The notes under the pieces are model-generated. The model was not told the DNA's origin, did not search any database, and saw only the letters and a list, made by a program, of their open reading frames with translations. DNA of 26,425 nt from Temnopleurus reevesii. Its lineage: Eukaryota > Echinodermata > Echinoidea > Temnopleuroida > Temnopleuridae. The stretch spans positions 51,035 to 77,459 of the forward strand of contig BQKZ01000110.1 of the NCBI GenBank assembly GCA_036244855.1, given 5' to 3'. Below are positions 1 through 9,246 of this stretch, one piece after another (the first letter of the stretch is position 1; every line of letters starts with the position of its first letter). Position numbers and translations under genes: made by a program.

Positions 1-113
1 AAGTTCCAGCGACATGAGTTTCTACCCTACTACTACTCCATCCACGGCCAGGCCAAGGATGGACTCTCTTACGTGCTCTACATTAATGGCGGCCAACCTC
101 CTTGGACGCTCAT
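1..113 (+). CDS. NAA60: Second copy of the end of the NAA60 catalytic exon (partial)
   Basis: Positions 1-113 repeat 14081-14193. They encode KFQRHEFLPYYYSIHGQAKD and onward to PPWTL, in frame from base 1. One base differs (51 G versus 14131 A) and it is synonymous. The copy continues without a break into the same ATATCCTTT donor. The window edge truncates it. It is most likely an alternative haplotype of the same exon, not a second gene, because its right end coincides with an assembly junction at 3466. Confidence 0.8.
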
Positions 114-847
114 ATATCCTTTTTCAATCATTTTCATCCTTTTTCTGGGGGGCGCGGAAAGAATCTTCTTCCTTGTTGATGCAGTCACAAGCACAAAAAA
201 AGGTCTGAAGGACTTTATTTTAAAAATATGCAATGATCAAGGAAAATTGAAGTTGCCAGTGGCGCTGCCAATAGAGTATAGGGGCATCAGCCATTCAGAC
301 AGCAGCTGGATTCCTCTATCGGGGCGTGTTTGGGGGGGGGAGGGGAGTTGGGGATATTCATGGCACCACTGGGAAGAAGCGAAGGCCCCAAAGAGCTATG
401 TTACTTAAATCCATTTTTTGTGCAGTTTGGGATGTGATGCGCAGGAATCCTATCACCTTTTATCATGTTTTGTCTTCATTATCGATGAGATTTATGAACC
501 ATTCTTGAAATGTGTTAACAAAAAAAAAAAGAATTATTAAATAGGGAAGCAAAAATAGATAAGAGAGAAACTAGATAAAGAATGAGGTTTTATACTACAA
601 CAACATCATTTAAGAATCAAGTTATACACATGTTATTACTGCAAAATCCTCCCAGAATATTCTTTTATGAATAAATCTACAACAATATGCTATTAAACTC
701 TGCATGGGCGCAATCCATTAAAAGGTTGTGTCACTTCTTTTTAATTCCCTGCCAATCATAAAGGACGAATTAAGTAGCTTATATCCTAAACCTCTGTTTG
801 TGAAACACCCCCTGTTGAACCTCATCACTATCGACACCTCCTCATTT

Positions 848-1421
848 GAGCCGAAGCATTTGTTTTTCACAGAACCTTGTATGTTGTCCTGAGAAACAGC
901 CAGAGTGAAATTGAAGAGTGTTTAGGAACGTGATTTGAGACACACCCCCTTGTGGTTACCTTAATCCCCACGTTGCCACGTAATTATGTTCCTCTTGGAT
1001 AACTTTTCTAGTGCATAATACCTGTAGGTAGAAAGATGGTACTCATTCACTCTACATAGGGGCTGGATACTCAGTTGAGCTGGGGCATTCTTTTCACAGA
1101 ACCTTGAATGTTGTCCTGAGAAACAGCCAGAGTGAAATTGAAGAGTGTGAGTAACGTGATTTGAGACACACCCCCTTGTGTGGCTACCTTAATCCCCACG
1201 TTGCCACGTAATTATGTTCCTGTTGGATAACTCTTCTAGTGCATAATACCTGTAGGTAGAAAGATGGTACTCCTTCACTCTACATGGGGCTGGATACTCA
1301 TCTGAGCTGAGGCATTTGTTTTTCACAGAACCTTGTATGTTGTCCTGAGAAACAGCCAGAGAGAGATTAAAGAGTGTTATGAACGTGATTTGAGACACAC
1401 CCCCTTGTGTGGTTACCTGAA
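848..1421 (+). repeat. ~228-bp tandem repeat, two full units and one partial
   Basis: Units start at 848, 1077 and 1304 (229 and 227 bp). Each starts GAGC, then a TTTTCACAGAACCTTG block, then GAAACAGCCAGAG, then CGTGATTTGAGACACAC, then CCTTAATCCCCACG. The third unit is cut by the MITE at 1422. A fourth, more diverged partial unit lies at about 2976-3160. The first part of unit 1 is also present at 14932-15006, up to the N gap, so collapse of these repeats probably caused the gap. Confidence 0.9.
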
Positions 1422-1881
1422 AGGGATAGTTCATTCCAGTATTTATTACAGCAGATTTTATAGTCCCATCTTTCCTGAAAACTCTGCTTTTTATTTCATC
1501 ATTACCTGTCAACTAATAGTCATATTATACTCTTTTTGTAAACTGGCTCCTGCCCACCGCTATTTGCAATTCTGATCAATGTGCAGAAAACCAAAATGAC
1601 CGATAATATCGTTTAAATGACGTAGCTTGCGATCAGGCTATCGTGTGGCCAAATGCTGAACGAATTGGCTATATGCCCTATACTGATAGTACGTCACAGC
1701 TCCGGTGGGGAATTTCAATATGGCGATTTGCAGTGGAAGAGATCGTTGCCCTGAGCCAACAAATTAATTTCAGATTTACAAATCACACCCTGAAATTTTT
1801 CAGGAATTTTCACGTATATTCATTAAGAAATATCATCTAAGTTCTAATGGAGGTAAGGAAATTCTGGGATGAACTATCCCT
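1422..1881. mobile_element. TTAA-flanked MITE (Kolobok/piggyBac-like target)
   Basis: A ~460-bp non-coding element with ~22-bp terminal inverted repeats: AGGGATAGTTCATTCCAG at the left and CTGGGATGAACTATCCCT at the right. It is bordered by TGAA (1418-1421) and TTAA (1882-1885). The empty site is visible in the two preceding tandem units, which read ACC-TTAA-TCC. This supports insertion into TTAA with target duplication and one later substitution. No transposase is encoded. TTAA duplication occurs in the piggyBac and Kolobok superfamilies. The terminal sequence resembles Kolobok-like vertebrate elements from memory only. Confidence 0.75.
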
Positions 1882-2705
1882 TTAATCCTCACCTTCACTG
1901 TCAGCAGGAGGGAAAAATGACTGTGACAATGTTAACAACTCCATTCAAGCATATACACTAGCTTTGTGATCACAAAAGAAAGTCCCAGTTACGACTCTTG
2001 GTGAACATTTTCCCACAGAATGAGAAGGATGAAAATTTCTTGTGTGTCTATGTAGCAATTGTTAGCGCTTGAATGTAGGTTTAATAACCCATTCAGGACA
2101 GGAATTATTTTACAACAAATTTAATCACTATTCCTTTCCTAAATTGGCAACACTAAAATTTTAAATTCTCTTTTTAGAATTTTTCAATTAAAAATTATGC
2201 TGCCATATGGAATCTTCTTTGTAAAAAGCGAGTTCAAAAGTTAAAAGTTGCCAATTTGCGTGGAAAATGGTGATTTTCAAATGATTTCTGTGTTGTCAAT
2301 TTAAGGATTTATGATCATTTTAGTGATTATTTTCATTAAAAAAATTCTCTGCATCCAGCAACAAATGGTGAAAGAATAAAAAATTTCAGATGTAGTATAG
2401 GATTTGTTTTTCTTTCTGCTCATGATCGGGTATATTTTTTTTAGCACTACATCGAAAGTTATTGGACCAAAATACAAAACGTGTTCTATCATCCTGAAAG
2501 GGTTAATTTGTCCAAGGCCTTTATCCCTTCTGCTCACAGTGCCTGCCAAGTAATTAAGCTCAAGTTGGAAAACTTTGCTTGTGCTCCTAAACCTGTACTT
2601 TGTTTGTATGAAGGTAGTAATTCACACTGCCGGAAGTCAAAGTGAAATTTAGCTGATTCATCCACTGATATGTGTCTAAACATTGGGCTGACACAGGAGT
2701 CACCT

Positions 2706-2885
2706 GGGGCTGATTGCACCAAATAGTCTTAGCTATCCTCTTCATTCAAAGGTGTCTTAAGTTCTTGCGCCACCCTCATAACATAGTCGTATCAACGCAA
2801 ATTTCTATGTTACGAGGGTGGCACAAGAAATCAAGACGTCTTAGCAAAAAGAGGATAGCTAAGACCAATTCGAGCAATCGGCCCC
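2706..2885. mobile_element. 180-bp foldback (hairpin) element
   Basis: Almost the whole segment is an imperfect palindrome. GGGGCTGATTGC at the left mirrors GCAATCGGCCCC at the right. TCTTAGCTATCCTCTT (2726-2741) is a perfect inverted match to AAGAGGATAGCTAAGA. GCGCCACCCTCATAACATAG mirrors CTATGTTACGAGGGTGGCAC near the loop (about 2787-2801). There is no coding potential. A non-autonomous DNA element is the likely identity. A transcribed long hairpin is the alternative. Confidence 0.75.
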
Positions 2886-3028
2886 TTAATTTTATATGTT
2901 GATTTGTCCTGTATATATTTAAAGATGCAATAAATATTTATCATCGTTGAGTTTTTGGCCTCACGCTTACTTCTCTACAGAAATCAAAGAGTGTTAGGAA
3001 CTTGACTCAAGATACACCCCTTTGTGGT

Positions 3029-3181
3029 TTACCTTAATCCCCACCCTCCCATGTTATTATGCTCCTGTTGGATAACTTTTTTGGTGTGACCTATACTTTG
3101 CACATAATTCCTGTGAGGTAGAAAATAGTAGTCAATCACTTTATCTGGGTGTCGGATTAGAGGTTTAATTAGGCTATGGCT
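3029..3181 (+). other. Diverged fourth tandem unit and unique intron sequence
   Basis: CCTTAATCCCCACC, CTCCTGTTGGATAAC and GTAGAAAATAGTAG follow the order of the ~228-bp units at 848-1421 but with more substitutions. No gene is seen. Confidence 0.55.
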
Positions 3182-3465
3182 GGAAACAAAACACTTAAGT
3201 GACCTCTGCAAAAATGATTGAAGTTAAGTTCGTTGTAAATTACATTTAATTTCACCAATACTAAATACTCTTCAAAGTCCAACTTCTGTAAATTAAAAAA
3301 AAGTAGCGTTATTCACTGTAAAATAAGGTATTTTTTACTTCATCTTCGTCAAGTTTTCTAGAGTTATACAGATTGTTGTGATCCCAACAGATTCTACTTG
3401 AGCAGAGTGAAATAAAATTGTTCTACTTTATGTTTTAATATGATTAATCATTCATAATTCCTTAA

Positions 3466-3486
3466 NGGGGGGGGGGGGGGGGGGGG
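3466..3486 (+). other. Contig junction: single n followed by 20 G
   Basis: Homology to 15519-15802 stops exactly at the n. The other copy continues with ACTTTTGGGTGG instead of the G run. A join of two contigs or a mis-called homopolymer explains both the n and the loss of homology. Confidence 0.8.
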
Positions 3487-3503
3487 CTAAAGAGGACAAG
3501 AAG

Positions 3504-4129
3504 AGTAAAGGGGAATCAACCCCAGACATTAATGTGCTGTGACTGAATGGAGAAAATTACAATGAACAAACTGAGAATTTGAGCAAAATCTGATATCTTG
3601 ATTTACACCACTCATAGGCTCCTTGAATTGGCAAGTTACAAGGCACTAACAAGGAGAACTATCCATTAACTTTGTACACAAATTTCACATTTTAATCCTT
3701 TTAACGAAAAGAAGATTCAACAACATGTCCATATCATACTTTAAGTTTTTCTAACTTTATTGATGATAAAGTTAGAAAAACTAACTTTATTAATGATCCA
3801 GTCACTTCATAGATTTTTATGTAATTTATTTCTCTTGTTAAATAATGCTATGTTTTGTAATTGTGTATGTTTCTTTTTATTGGAGTGATGAATAAATTTC
3901 AATTTCAAAGAGGAAAATAAAAATTTTCCTAGAAAAAGAAGTAAGAATCCATTTTGTGCCTTTAATTTGCCAACTCAAGGATCCCATGAGAACTGTAAAT
4001 CCAAACTTTGAAAATTAGTAACTCCCGGACGGATCATTAGATTTTGCTCAAATTTTCACAGTTTAATCATTTATTTTTCTCCATCCACTGAAAGTTTATT
4101 AATGTCTTGGGTTAAATCCCCTTTTAAGA
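3504..4129. mobile_element. Foldback element with long terminal inverted repeats
   Basis: The arms at about 3504-3646 and 3957-4129 are imperfect reverse complements. Left-arm blocks AAAGGGGAATCAACCCC, AGACATTAATG, GAGCAAAATCTGAT and CCTTGAATTGGCAAG pair with the right-arm blocks TTAAATCCCCTTTT, CATTAATGTCT, AGATTTTGCTC and TTGCCAACTCAAGG. The ~310-bp centre includes a smaller perfect hairpin and an AT-rich stretch ending GATGAATAAATTTCAATTTC, which resembles a retroelement 3' tail. No transposase is seen. Confidence 0.7.
3745..3781. repeat. Perfect 16-bp hairpin
   Basis: GTTTTTCTAACTTTAT, loop TGATG, ATAAAGTTAGAAAAAC. The stem is followed directly by a further direct copy of CTAACTTTATTAATGAT. 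It lies inside the larger foldback element. Confidence 0.9.
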
Positions 4130-5031
4130 GCATGTCAATGAAAGGGTGAAGTTCCGCTTTTAGTACCACCGGCCTAGGTCTTTACACTAACCGTTCGGCA
4201 GGTGTGACCACACCTTAAAGCTTTTATGTAGCCTATACGTGTGTCTTTTGACCCTTCCTCAGATGCCAACTCAGGAATACATGTACATGTAGGAGTTATC
4301 TTATTATTGAGTGCAGGAAAGTGTAACCATTATGATTTGCATAGAGTTTGTGCGTACATGTACATCTTTGAACAAATATGAACCAGGGCCCCTTGTTCAA
4401 TGATAAGTTTTAAAAAAATGGTATTACCATGCTTTCTCCAGAAAAGAACTTGTGTAGAGACATGAAGGTATCTTCACCTACAAGGACAGAGAGAGTGATC
4501 GTAATGAAGTTATATTTTTGCGTTAAAAATTACCAATTTTTCTTGGATACTCATGTAAATTCAATTTGCCCATTCCTGATTGGGTGACAATAATTTTTTT
4601 TTGTTAGATCATGCTTACCCCCCCCCTTGGCGATTTTGACGCCCTTTTTACCTCAAATTGGGCACCCCCCTATTCCGGGGTTCTAGCACCCCCCCCCCCC
4701 CCTCCCCAAAAAAGAAGAATTTTGTGCAGATACATTTAGAAGTCAAGAGTCATTTACGTGTACAAGGATACTTTTCACCTACAGAAATTGTTCAAGAATA
4801 TGAATATTTACATTTTGCACTTCAATGATTGAACGATGTTCAAATTTGTTGGAAGGTAGATATTACATGAACCATGGCTTTTTGCTCTTGCCTTTTGGAA
4901 AAGGGTTTTGACTCTTCAAACTCACATTCTAATTTCTAATGTATTTAGCATTCTGTATAAATTTCACTCTGTTGTTCTCACCACAAAATTTAATGACAAA
5001 TTAATTAAGAAATATATATATATATTCAAAT
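4130..5031. other. Non-coding intron/intergenic stretch with C-rich tracts
   Basis: No gene or exon was recognised. It contains two overlapping TACATGTA octamers near 4278, another near 4355, and a C-rich block (about 4618-4708) with several runs of six or more C, including one of 14. The opposite strand of this block could form G-quadruplexes. An (AT)n run sits near 5012. Confidence 0.6.
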
Positions 5032-5100
5032 TATGCATAATAATAATAATAATAATATTCAGTTCTTTTATATCGCATAACACATAGCCATAGCATGTCC
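5032..5100 (-). mobile_element. SINE-like 3' fragment with ATT-repeat tail
   Basis: An AAT trinucleotide run (about 5039-5056) is followed by TTTTATATCGCATAACACATA and TCCCTATGCGC. Read on the minus strand this gives a GCGATATAAAA segment ending in an ATT run. That is the same arrangement as the 3' end of the intact SINE at 7477-7765. No tRNA-like head was found, so it is a truncated or different family member. Confidence 0.45.
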
Positions 5101-5348
5101 CTATGCGCTTACACAGCAGAAAAAGAAATAACAGAATGGAAAGCGGAGAATATAGATCTGCCTTTGAGAAAGTGTTTTCTCTCTATTTTGGCTTATACAG
5201 TATAACTTTTCATTGTTGAATGTTTTCATGAGATGAGAGTCGCGGAGGTGGAATCTAAATTTTTCTGTTTTCCTTGTAACAGACACTTAGAGGAATCAGT
5301 ATTAAAGGATTTGAATTTGAATATGATAAAAATACTTTAACCTTCAGG

Positions 5349-6735
5349 ATGCATTCAGATAATGGGTCTTTTGTTGTGAATTGATGGGAAAATAGTCAAT
5401 GCTCGTAGCTGATGATGAATGGCTTTGGGTAAAATACTTGCAAGTAAATGTGAAATCTATTTGTTCTGTGTAGAGGATCACATAAATATTCATTAGTCTA
5501 GGGGATATAGTTTGATGTATAGTCAATATGAATTCCCCCTTTAAACCAGATGCATCAAGATGGATTTTAAATACAAATTTGTTCGAAACTGATACGCGAA
5601 TTTCCACACTTGTAGCGATGAATGGCTTTGGATATTACAGGTGTATAGGGAATCCATTTGTTTTGTGTACATGATCACAGAAATATTCATGAATCCAATG
5701 GATGATACGTACATGTAGTATATGGTCAGTATTAACAGAAAAATAGTCCACCCCCCCCCTCCTGTTTCAAGTTGTTTTCTTTTTCATGAAGGGTATTCCA
5801 AGAATGCACGTTAAGGGATTATAAATACACACAAATGTGATATTGTGCTTCCTCTTCAAAATCGATATAATTGGGTTACAATTTTCACAGCAGATGTGAA
5901 TGAGATCAAATTTCTAACCAGGTGCATCAAGATGATTTCATAAATTTGTTCTGAATTAATGAGGATCTCCACACTCACAGAGCTCTGATGAATGGCTTTA
6001 GATATTACAGGTGTATTGGGAATCAATTTGTTCTGTGTACAGAATCAGCGAAATATTCATGAGTCTCTCATGAATCATACTTTGAATGTATGGTCAATTA
6101 TCAAGACAAAAGGTAATACCCTCCCCGTCAAGTTACTTACTTGTTCATGAGGCGGTTTCCAAGCATGCATGTTTAGCGATTATAAACACAAATATTTGAA
6201 CTTTTGCTTCCACTTTTAAAATAACAGAGTTGGATTAATTACAATTTTCATACCAGTCTGAGATCAAATTTCTAACCAGGTGCAGCAAGATAATTTTGTA
6301 AATTTGTTCCGAATTGATATGAGAATTTCCACACGAGTTCGTAGCTGATGACAAATGGCTGTGACAAATGGCTTTGGATATTACAGGTGTATTGGGAATC
6401 CATTTGTTCTGTGGACAGGACTACATAAATATTCATGAGTCTAGTGGATTCTAGTTTGATACATTATATGTATAAATTCAATATCAATACAAACAAGTAA
6501 GTTCCCTCCCTCCTTTATTAACACACAAAATATGAGCTTGTGCACCTTTTTCAAATTAAAAAGAGTTGGATTACATTTTTCATGGGGGTTGTGAATAAGA
6601 TAATATATCTAACCAAATGTATCCAGATGTTATGTCGTTTTGAGTTGACGTGAGAATTTCAACACCTTCAACTGGTGATGTATGGTTCTGAATATTACAG
6701 GTGTTAGGGGATCAATTTGTCCTGTGCAGAAGATG
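5349..6735 (+). repeat. Diverged ~350-bp tandem array, about 4.5 units
   Basis: The block GATGAATGGCTTTGG plus ATATTACAGGTGTATTGGGA recurs with starts near 5414, 5618, 5988, 6348 and 6677. Each is followed by CATTTGTTCTGTGTACA, then AAATATTCATGAGTC, then AACCAGGTGCATCAAGATGA, then GAGAATTTCCACAC. The spacings are 204, 370, 360 and about 329 bp. The first unit lacks an internal ~150-bp segment. Divergence of roughly 10-20% between units marks an old array. No coding frame is shared between units. Confidence 0.85.
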
Positions 6736-6872
6736 AGAGTTTGATGATATGTTCCATGAAGCCTGTGGAAAATAGGTATCCATGGAGAATATGAGGGCAA
6801 TGAAAAATAAAAGAACCCAATTTTTTTATAGTAACTCATCATTTTTCATTAAGATGTTTCATATTTGAAATG

Positions 6873-6953
6873 CGTTGTTGATATATGAACTACCAAACAC
6901 GTTGTTGATATATGAACTACCAAACACGTTGTTGATATATGAACTACCAAACA
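6873..6953 (+). repeat. 27-bp minisatellite, three exact copies
   Basis: The unit CGTTGTTGATATATGAACTA + CCAAACA is repeated three times without change at 6873, 6900 and 6927. Exact identity implies recent expansion. Confidence 0.95.
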
Positions 6954-7476
6954 CACCCTCATTTATGGAAAAAAAAGTCATTCAAAATTACAGCTCGGAG
7001 GGTGTAAAAAAAAAATAAATAAATAAAGAGAACTGCTCAATCTGCACTTGTCCTCTTGTCCCTTCATTGTTTTGTCCCAACCACCCCTCCAGCTGGTCAT
7101 CTTTTTAAAGTGTTGGAGTTTCTTCATTGGCTACCCCTCACATCCTGTTCTTTCTTTCTCTCTATCCCCTTGTTTAGCTGGATTTTTTTTCTATAAACTT
7201 GTGTACTCACTTTAAGATTCAGCTAGGATAGAAAGCTCAAGCACTTTTTTACATCAAGACCAAACAAAACAAAAATGTGAAAACAAAACAACAAAAAATA
7301 ACAATTAATTCAAAGTTGTTTTAATAGTCATGAAACTGAAATTTGTGAAACCACAAACAAAATTGTATGCAAATTATGAATTCAAAACAAATTTCCTCAA
7401 ATATCAAATAAGATTCACCTAAGAGCCGGAGTTGTGTTAACACCGTATCAGTCAAATTGACTGCATTTTATCTTAA
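6954..7476. other. Non-coding stretch, A-rich and pyrimidine-rich
   Basis: It contains an AAAT run near 7011-7026, pyrimidine-rich sequence at 7060-7190 and an AAAACAA-rich patch at 7258-7310. I recognise no exon or RNA gene. Confidence 0.6.
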
Positions 7477-7765
7477 AATAATAATAATAATAGGTCCATT
7501 TATATAGCGCAATCACTATACGCATATACTCTACTGCACTAGGTACCATATTATTACCCTGGCTATAACTGCCGAGCAAGCCAGTTAGGCGCTCAAGCAT
7601 CCCAAGGAATAAATTCCTGCCAGGTACCCATTTTTCACCTAGGTCGAGTGCAACAAAGTGCGGGTAAATTTCTTGCTGAAGGAAAGTAGCGTTCTGGGTG
7701 AGATTCGAACCACCGACCCTCTAGTTAAGAGGCGAGAGTCTGAACCACTACACCTCGACACTCCC
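7477..7765 (-). mobile_element. tRNA-derived SINE, apparently complete
   Basis: Read on the minus strand, a tRNA-like head begins at 7765 with GGGAGTGTCGAGGTGTAGTGG. It carries box A AGGTGTAGTGG (7745-7755) and box B GGTTCGAATCT (7701-7711), the internal RNA polymerase III promoter. A body follows with GGGTACCTGGCAGGAATT and GCAGTAGAGTATATGCG, then GCGCTATATAAATGGACC and a tail of ATT repeats. The head-body-tail order and pol III boxes are diagnostic of a tRNA-derived SINE, which needs LINE machinery in trans. Confidence 0.88.
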
Positions 7766-8960
7766 ATATATGTTCGGAAAACATGTGCACATAAATGTAC
7801 CCAAGCAACCACAATCATTAAGTATCACATGCATACACATGCATATTTATTGACATTGGATGTCTCAAGCTAGCTTTGTAGATTCTTTGTATCTTCCTGG
7901 TCCAAAGTCTGATCAATTATTTGTGGAAACTACCAGGTCTGAACAACTTATAAGGAAGATGTGTAGTAAAATCAAAAGAAGATCTACTGGCAGATGACTT
8001 TCACAAAGTTCATACAAGTAATTTTATCAACTACAGTACGTACACCTTTTAAATGTGAATTGAAAAAACAACATTGGTAAAAAACAATATATTCAAATGG
8101 TACGATTCAGGCAAAGAGAATTGTAAATTTACTTTGAATGTCTTGCATACTTTTTATTTAGTCATAGGATCTGTTGTCGTTATTCCAAATTCTAATCTGT
8201 CCAAATATCAACACTTGAACATTTGATTTAATTTGATATGCCATTTGAATATATAATACAGATTTGAAATAACATATCAATCGTTCATAACTCATCAATA
8301 ATTACCATTTGAATAACCAACTTTTAATGTTACAGAGTCTATGTTTTGTACTCACACATATTTACCGTATGAATTTTGATATATAAGATCAATACAAAGC
8401 TTCAAGCTGGGAATTGTTAGGGGGAAACCTCTTTTGCGCTATTAAAAATTGATGTACATGTAAAGTTTTGCTTTTTTTTTTAAAGTTACTGTTCAAAAAT
8501 TACCCATTGAATGCTTATGTACTTGGAAAGAATTTGTATTCCTTTTATAAAAAGCACATCCATGATATTGTGCAGGTAATGTTGAAGCCAACGTGCTGTA
8601 ATTAAAATGAGAGCTGTGAGCTGCTAGCTGCAGAACTATCCAAACACCGACTTGTCTTGACTGCCTCGGATCACTAAGCACCATACGTCAAATAAGCCTA
8701 GCTAGTCTACAACTTCAAACTTTCTTCTGAAGTAAATTTGCCAACAGAGTTCAGATGCTTTTCCTTGTATAGGTTTATCCCCCCAAGAAAATTGCACAGT
8801 AATAGTACTATAAGTTCTGGAGGAGCCTGGGTGTACATAGTGGGTCCGACTTTGGCCTTTCAACCAGAAGGTCAACCATTTATTTCTTGAAGCTTTTCAA
8901 TAATATCTTGTACCTTTATACATTATTTTAGTAACAATATCCACAGACCCTAACATCACA
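7766..8960. other. Non-coding stretch without recognised features
   Basis: AT-rich sequence with one TACATGTA (near 8453). No exon with family similarity, no RNA gene and no clear repeat were found. Confidence 0.6.
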
Positions 8961-9000
8961 GCGCAGTAGAGTATATTCATATAGTGGCTGCGCTATATGA
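8961..9000 (+). mobile_element. SINE 3' body fragment
   Basis: GCGCAGTAGAGTATATTCAT and GCGCTATATGAATTATC follow the body/3' end of the SINE at 7477-7765 (GTGCAGTAGAGTATATGCG, then GCGCTATATAAATGG) with few changes. The head and tail are missing. Confidence 0.65.
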
Positions 9001-9009
9001 ATTATCTAA

Positions 9010-9246
9010 TTATAAGGTCGCAGTGAGTTTGAAACCCAACCATGGCATCAATCATTTGGCCAAAAAGTCATCCATGCTGTGCTTCATTCAACCCATGTGA
9101 GGTGAATGAGAACCTGGCAGGAATATATTGAGCGCTGGTGGCGACAAACTAAAGCCAGTGTGATAATAATGTTAAGTGCCTTTATCTCTCTAGAAAGTGG
9201 ATATGTGCACTATATGGATTGCATATTTGATTATTATTTATTATTA
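9010..9246 (+). mobile_element. Degenerate tRNA-derived SINE
   Basis: A decayed box B-like GAGTTTGAAACCC (about 9024-9036) is followed by AGAACCTGGCAGGAAT and TTGAGCGCTGG, the same body motifs as the intact SINE. The sequence then runs GTGCACTATATGGATTGCA and ends in TTATTATTTATTATT. It sits directly behind another fragment of the same family. Confidence 0.65.

Larger units (their letters stand above)
114..3465 (+). other. Second copy of the NAA60 U12 intron (alternative haplotype)
   Basis: Positions 114-922 match 14194-15006, and 3182-3465 match 15519-15802, with scattered substitutions and 1-3 base indels of the kind seen between alleles. The middle (923-3181, 2259 bp) has no counterpart because the other copy has 512 N there. 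The copy begins with the same ATATCCTTT donor but stops before the branch site and acceptor. Confidence 0.85.

Noticed and set aside
14..508. Several 60-111 codon frames at the window start
   Set aside because: They are other-frame or intron read-through frames around the NAA60 exon end and repeat identically near 14094-14588.
1189..1575. Overlapping frames on both strands around the tandem repeat and MITE
   Set aside because: They run across the repeat/MITE boundary, lack any family similarity and have no transposase motif.
5041..5286. Possible exon at the more balanced-composition patch
   Set aside because: No conserved frame. The left side is a SINE-like tail and the rest has no recognisable protein similarity.
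7658..7765. A functional tRNA gene at the box A/box B sequence
   Set aside because: No complete cloverleaf with a clean acceptor stem was found, and the sequence continues into a SINE body and ATT tail.
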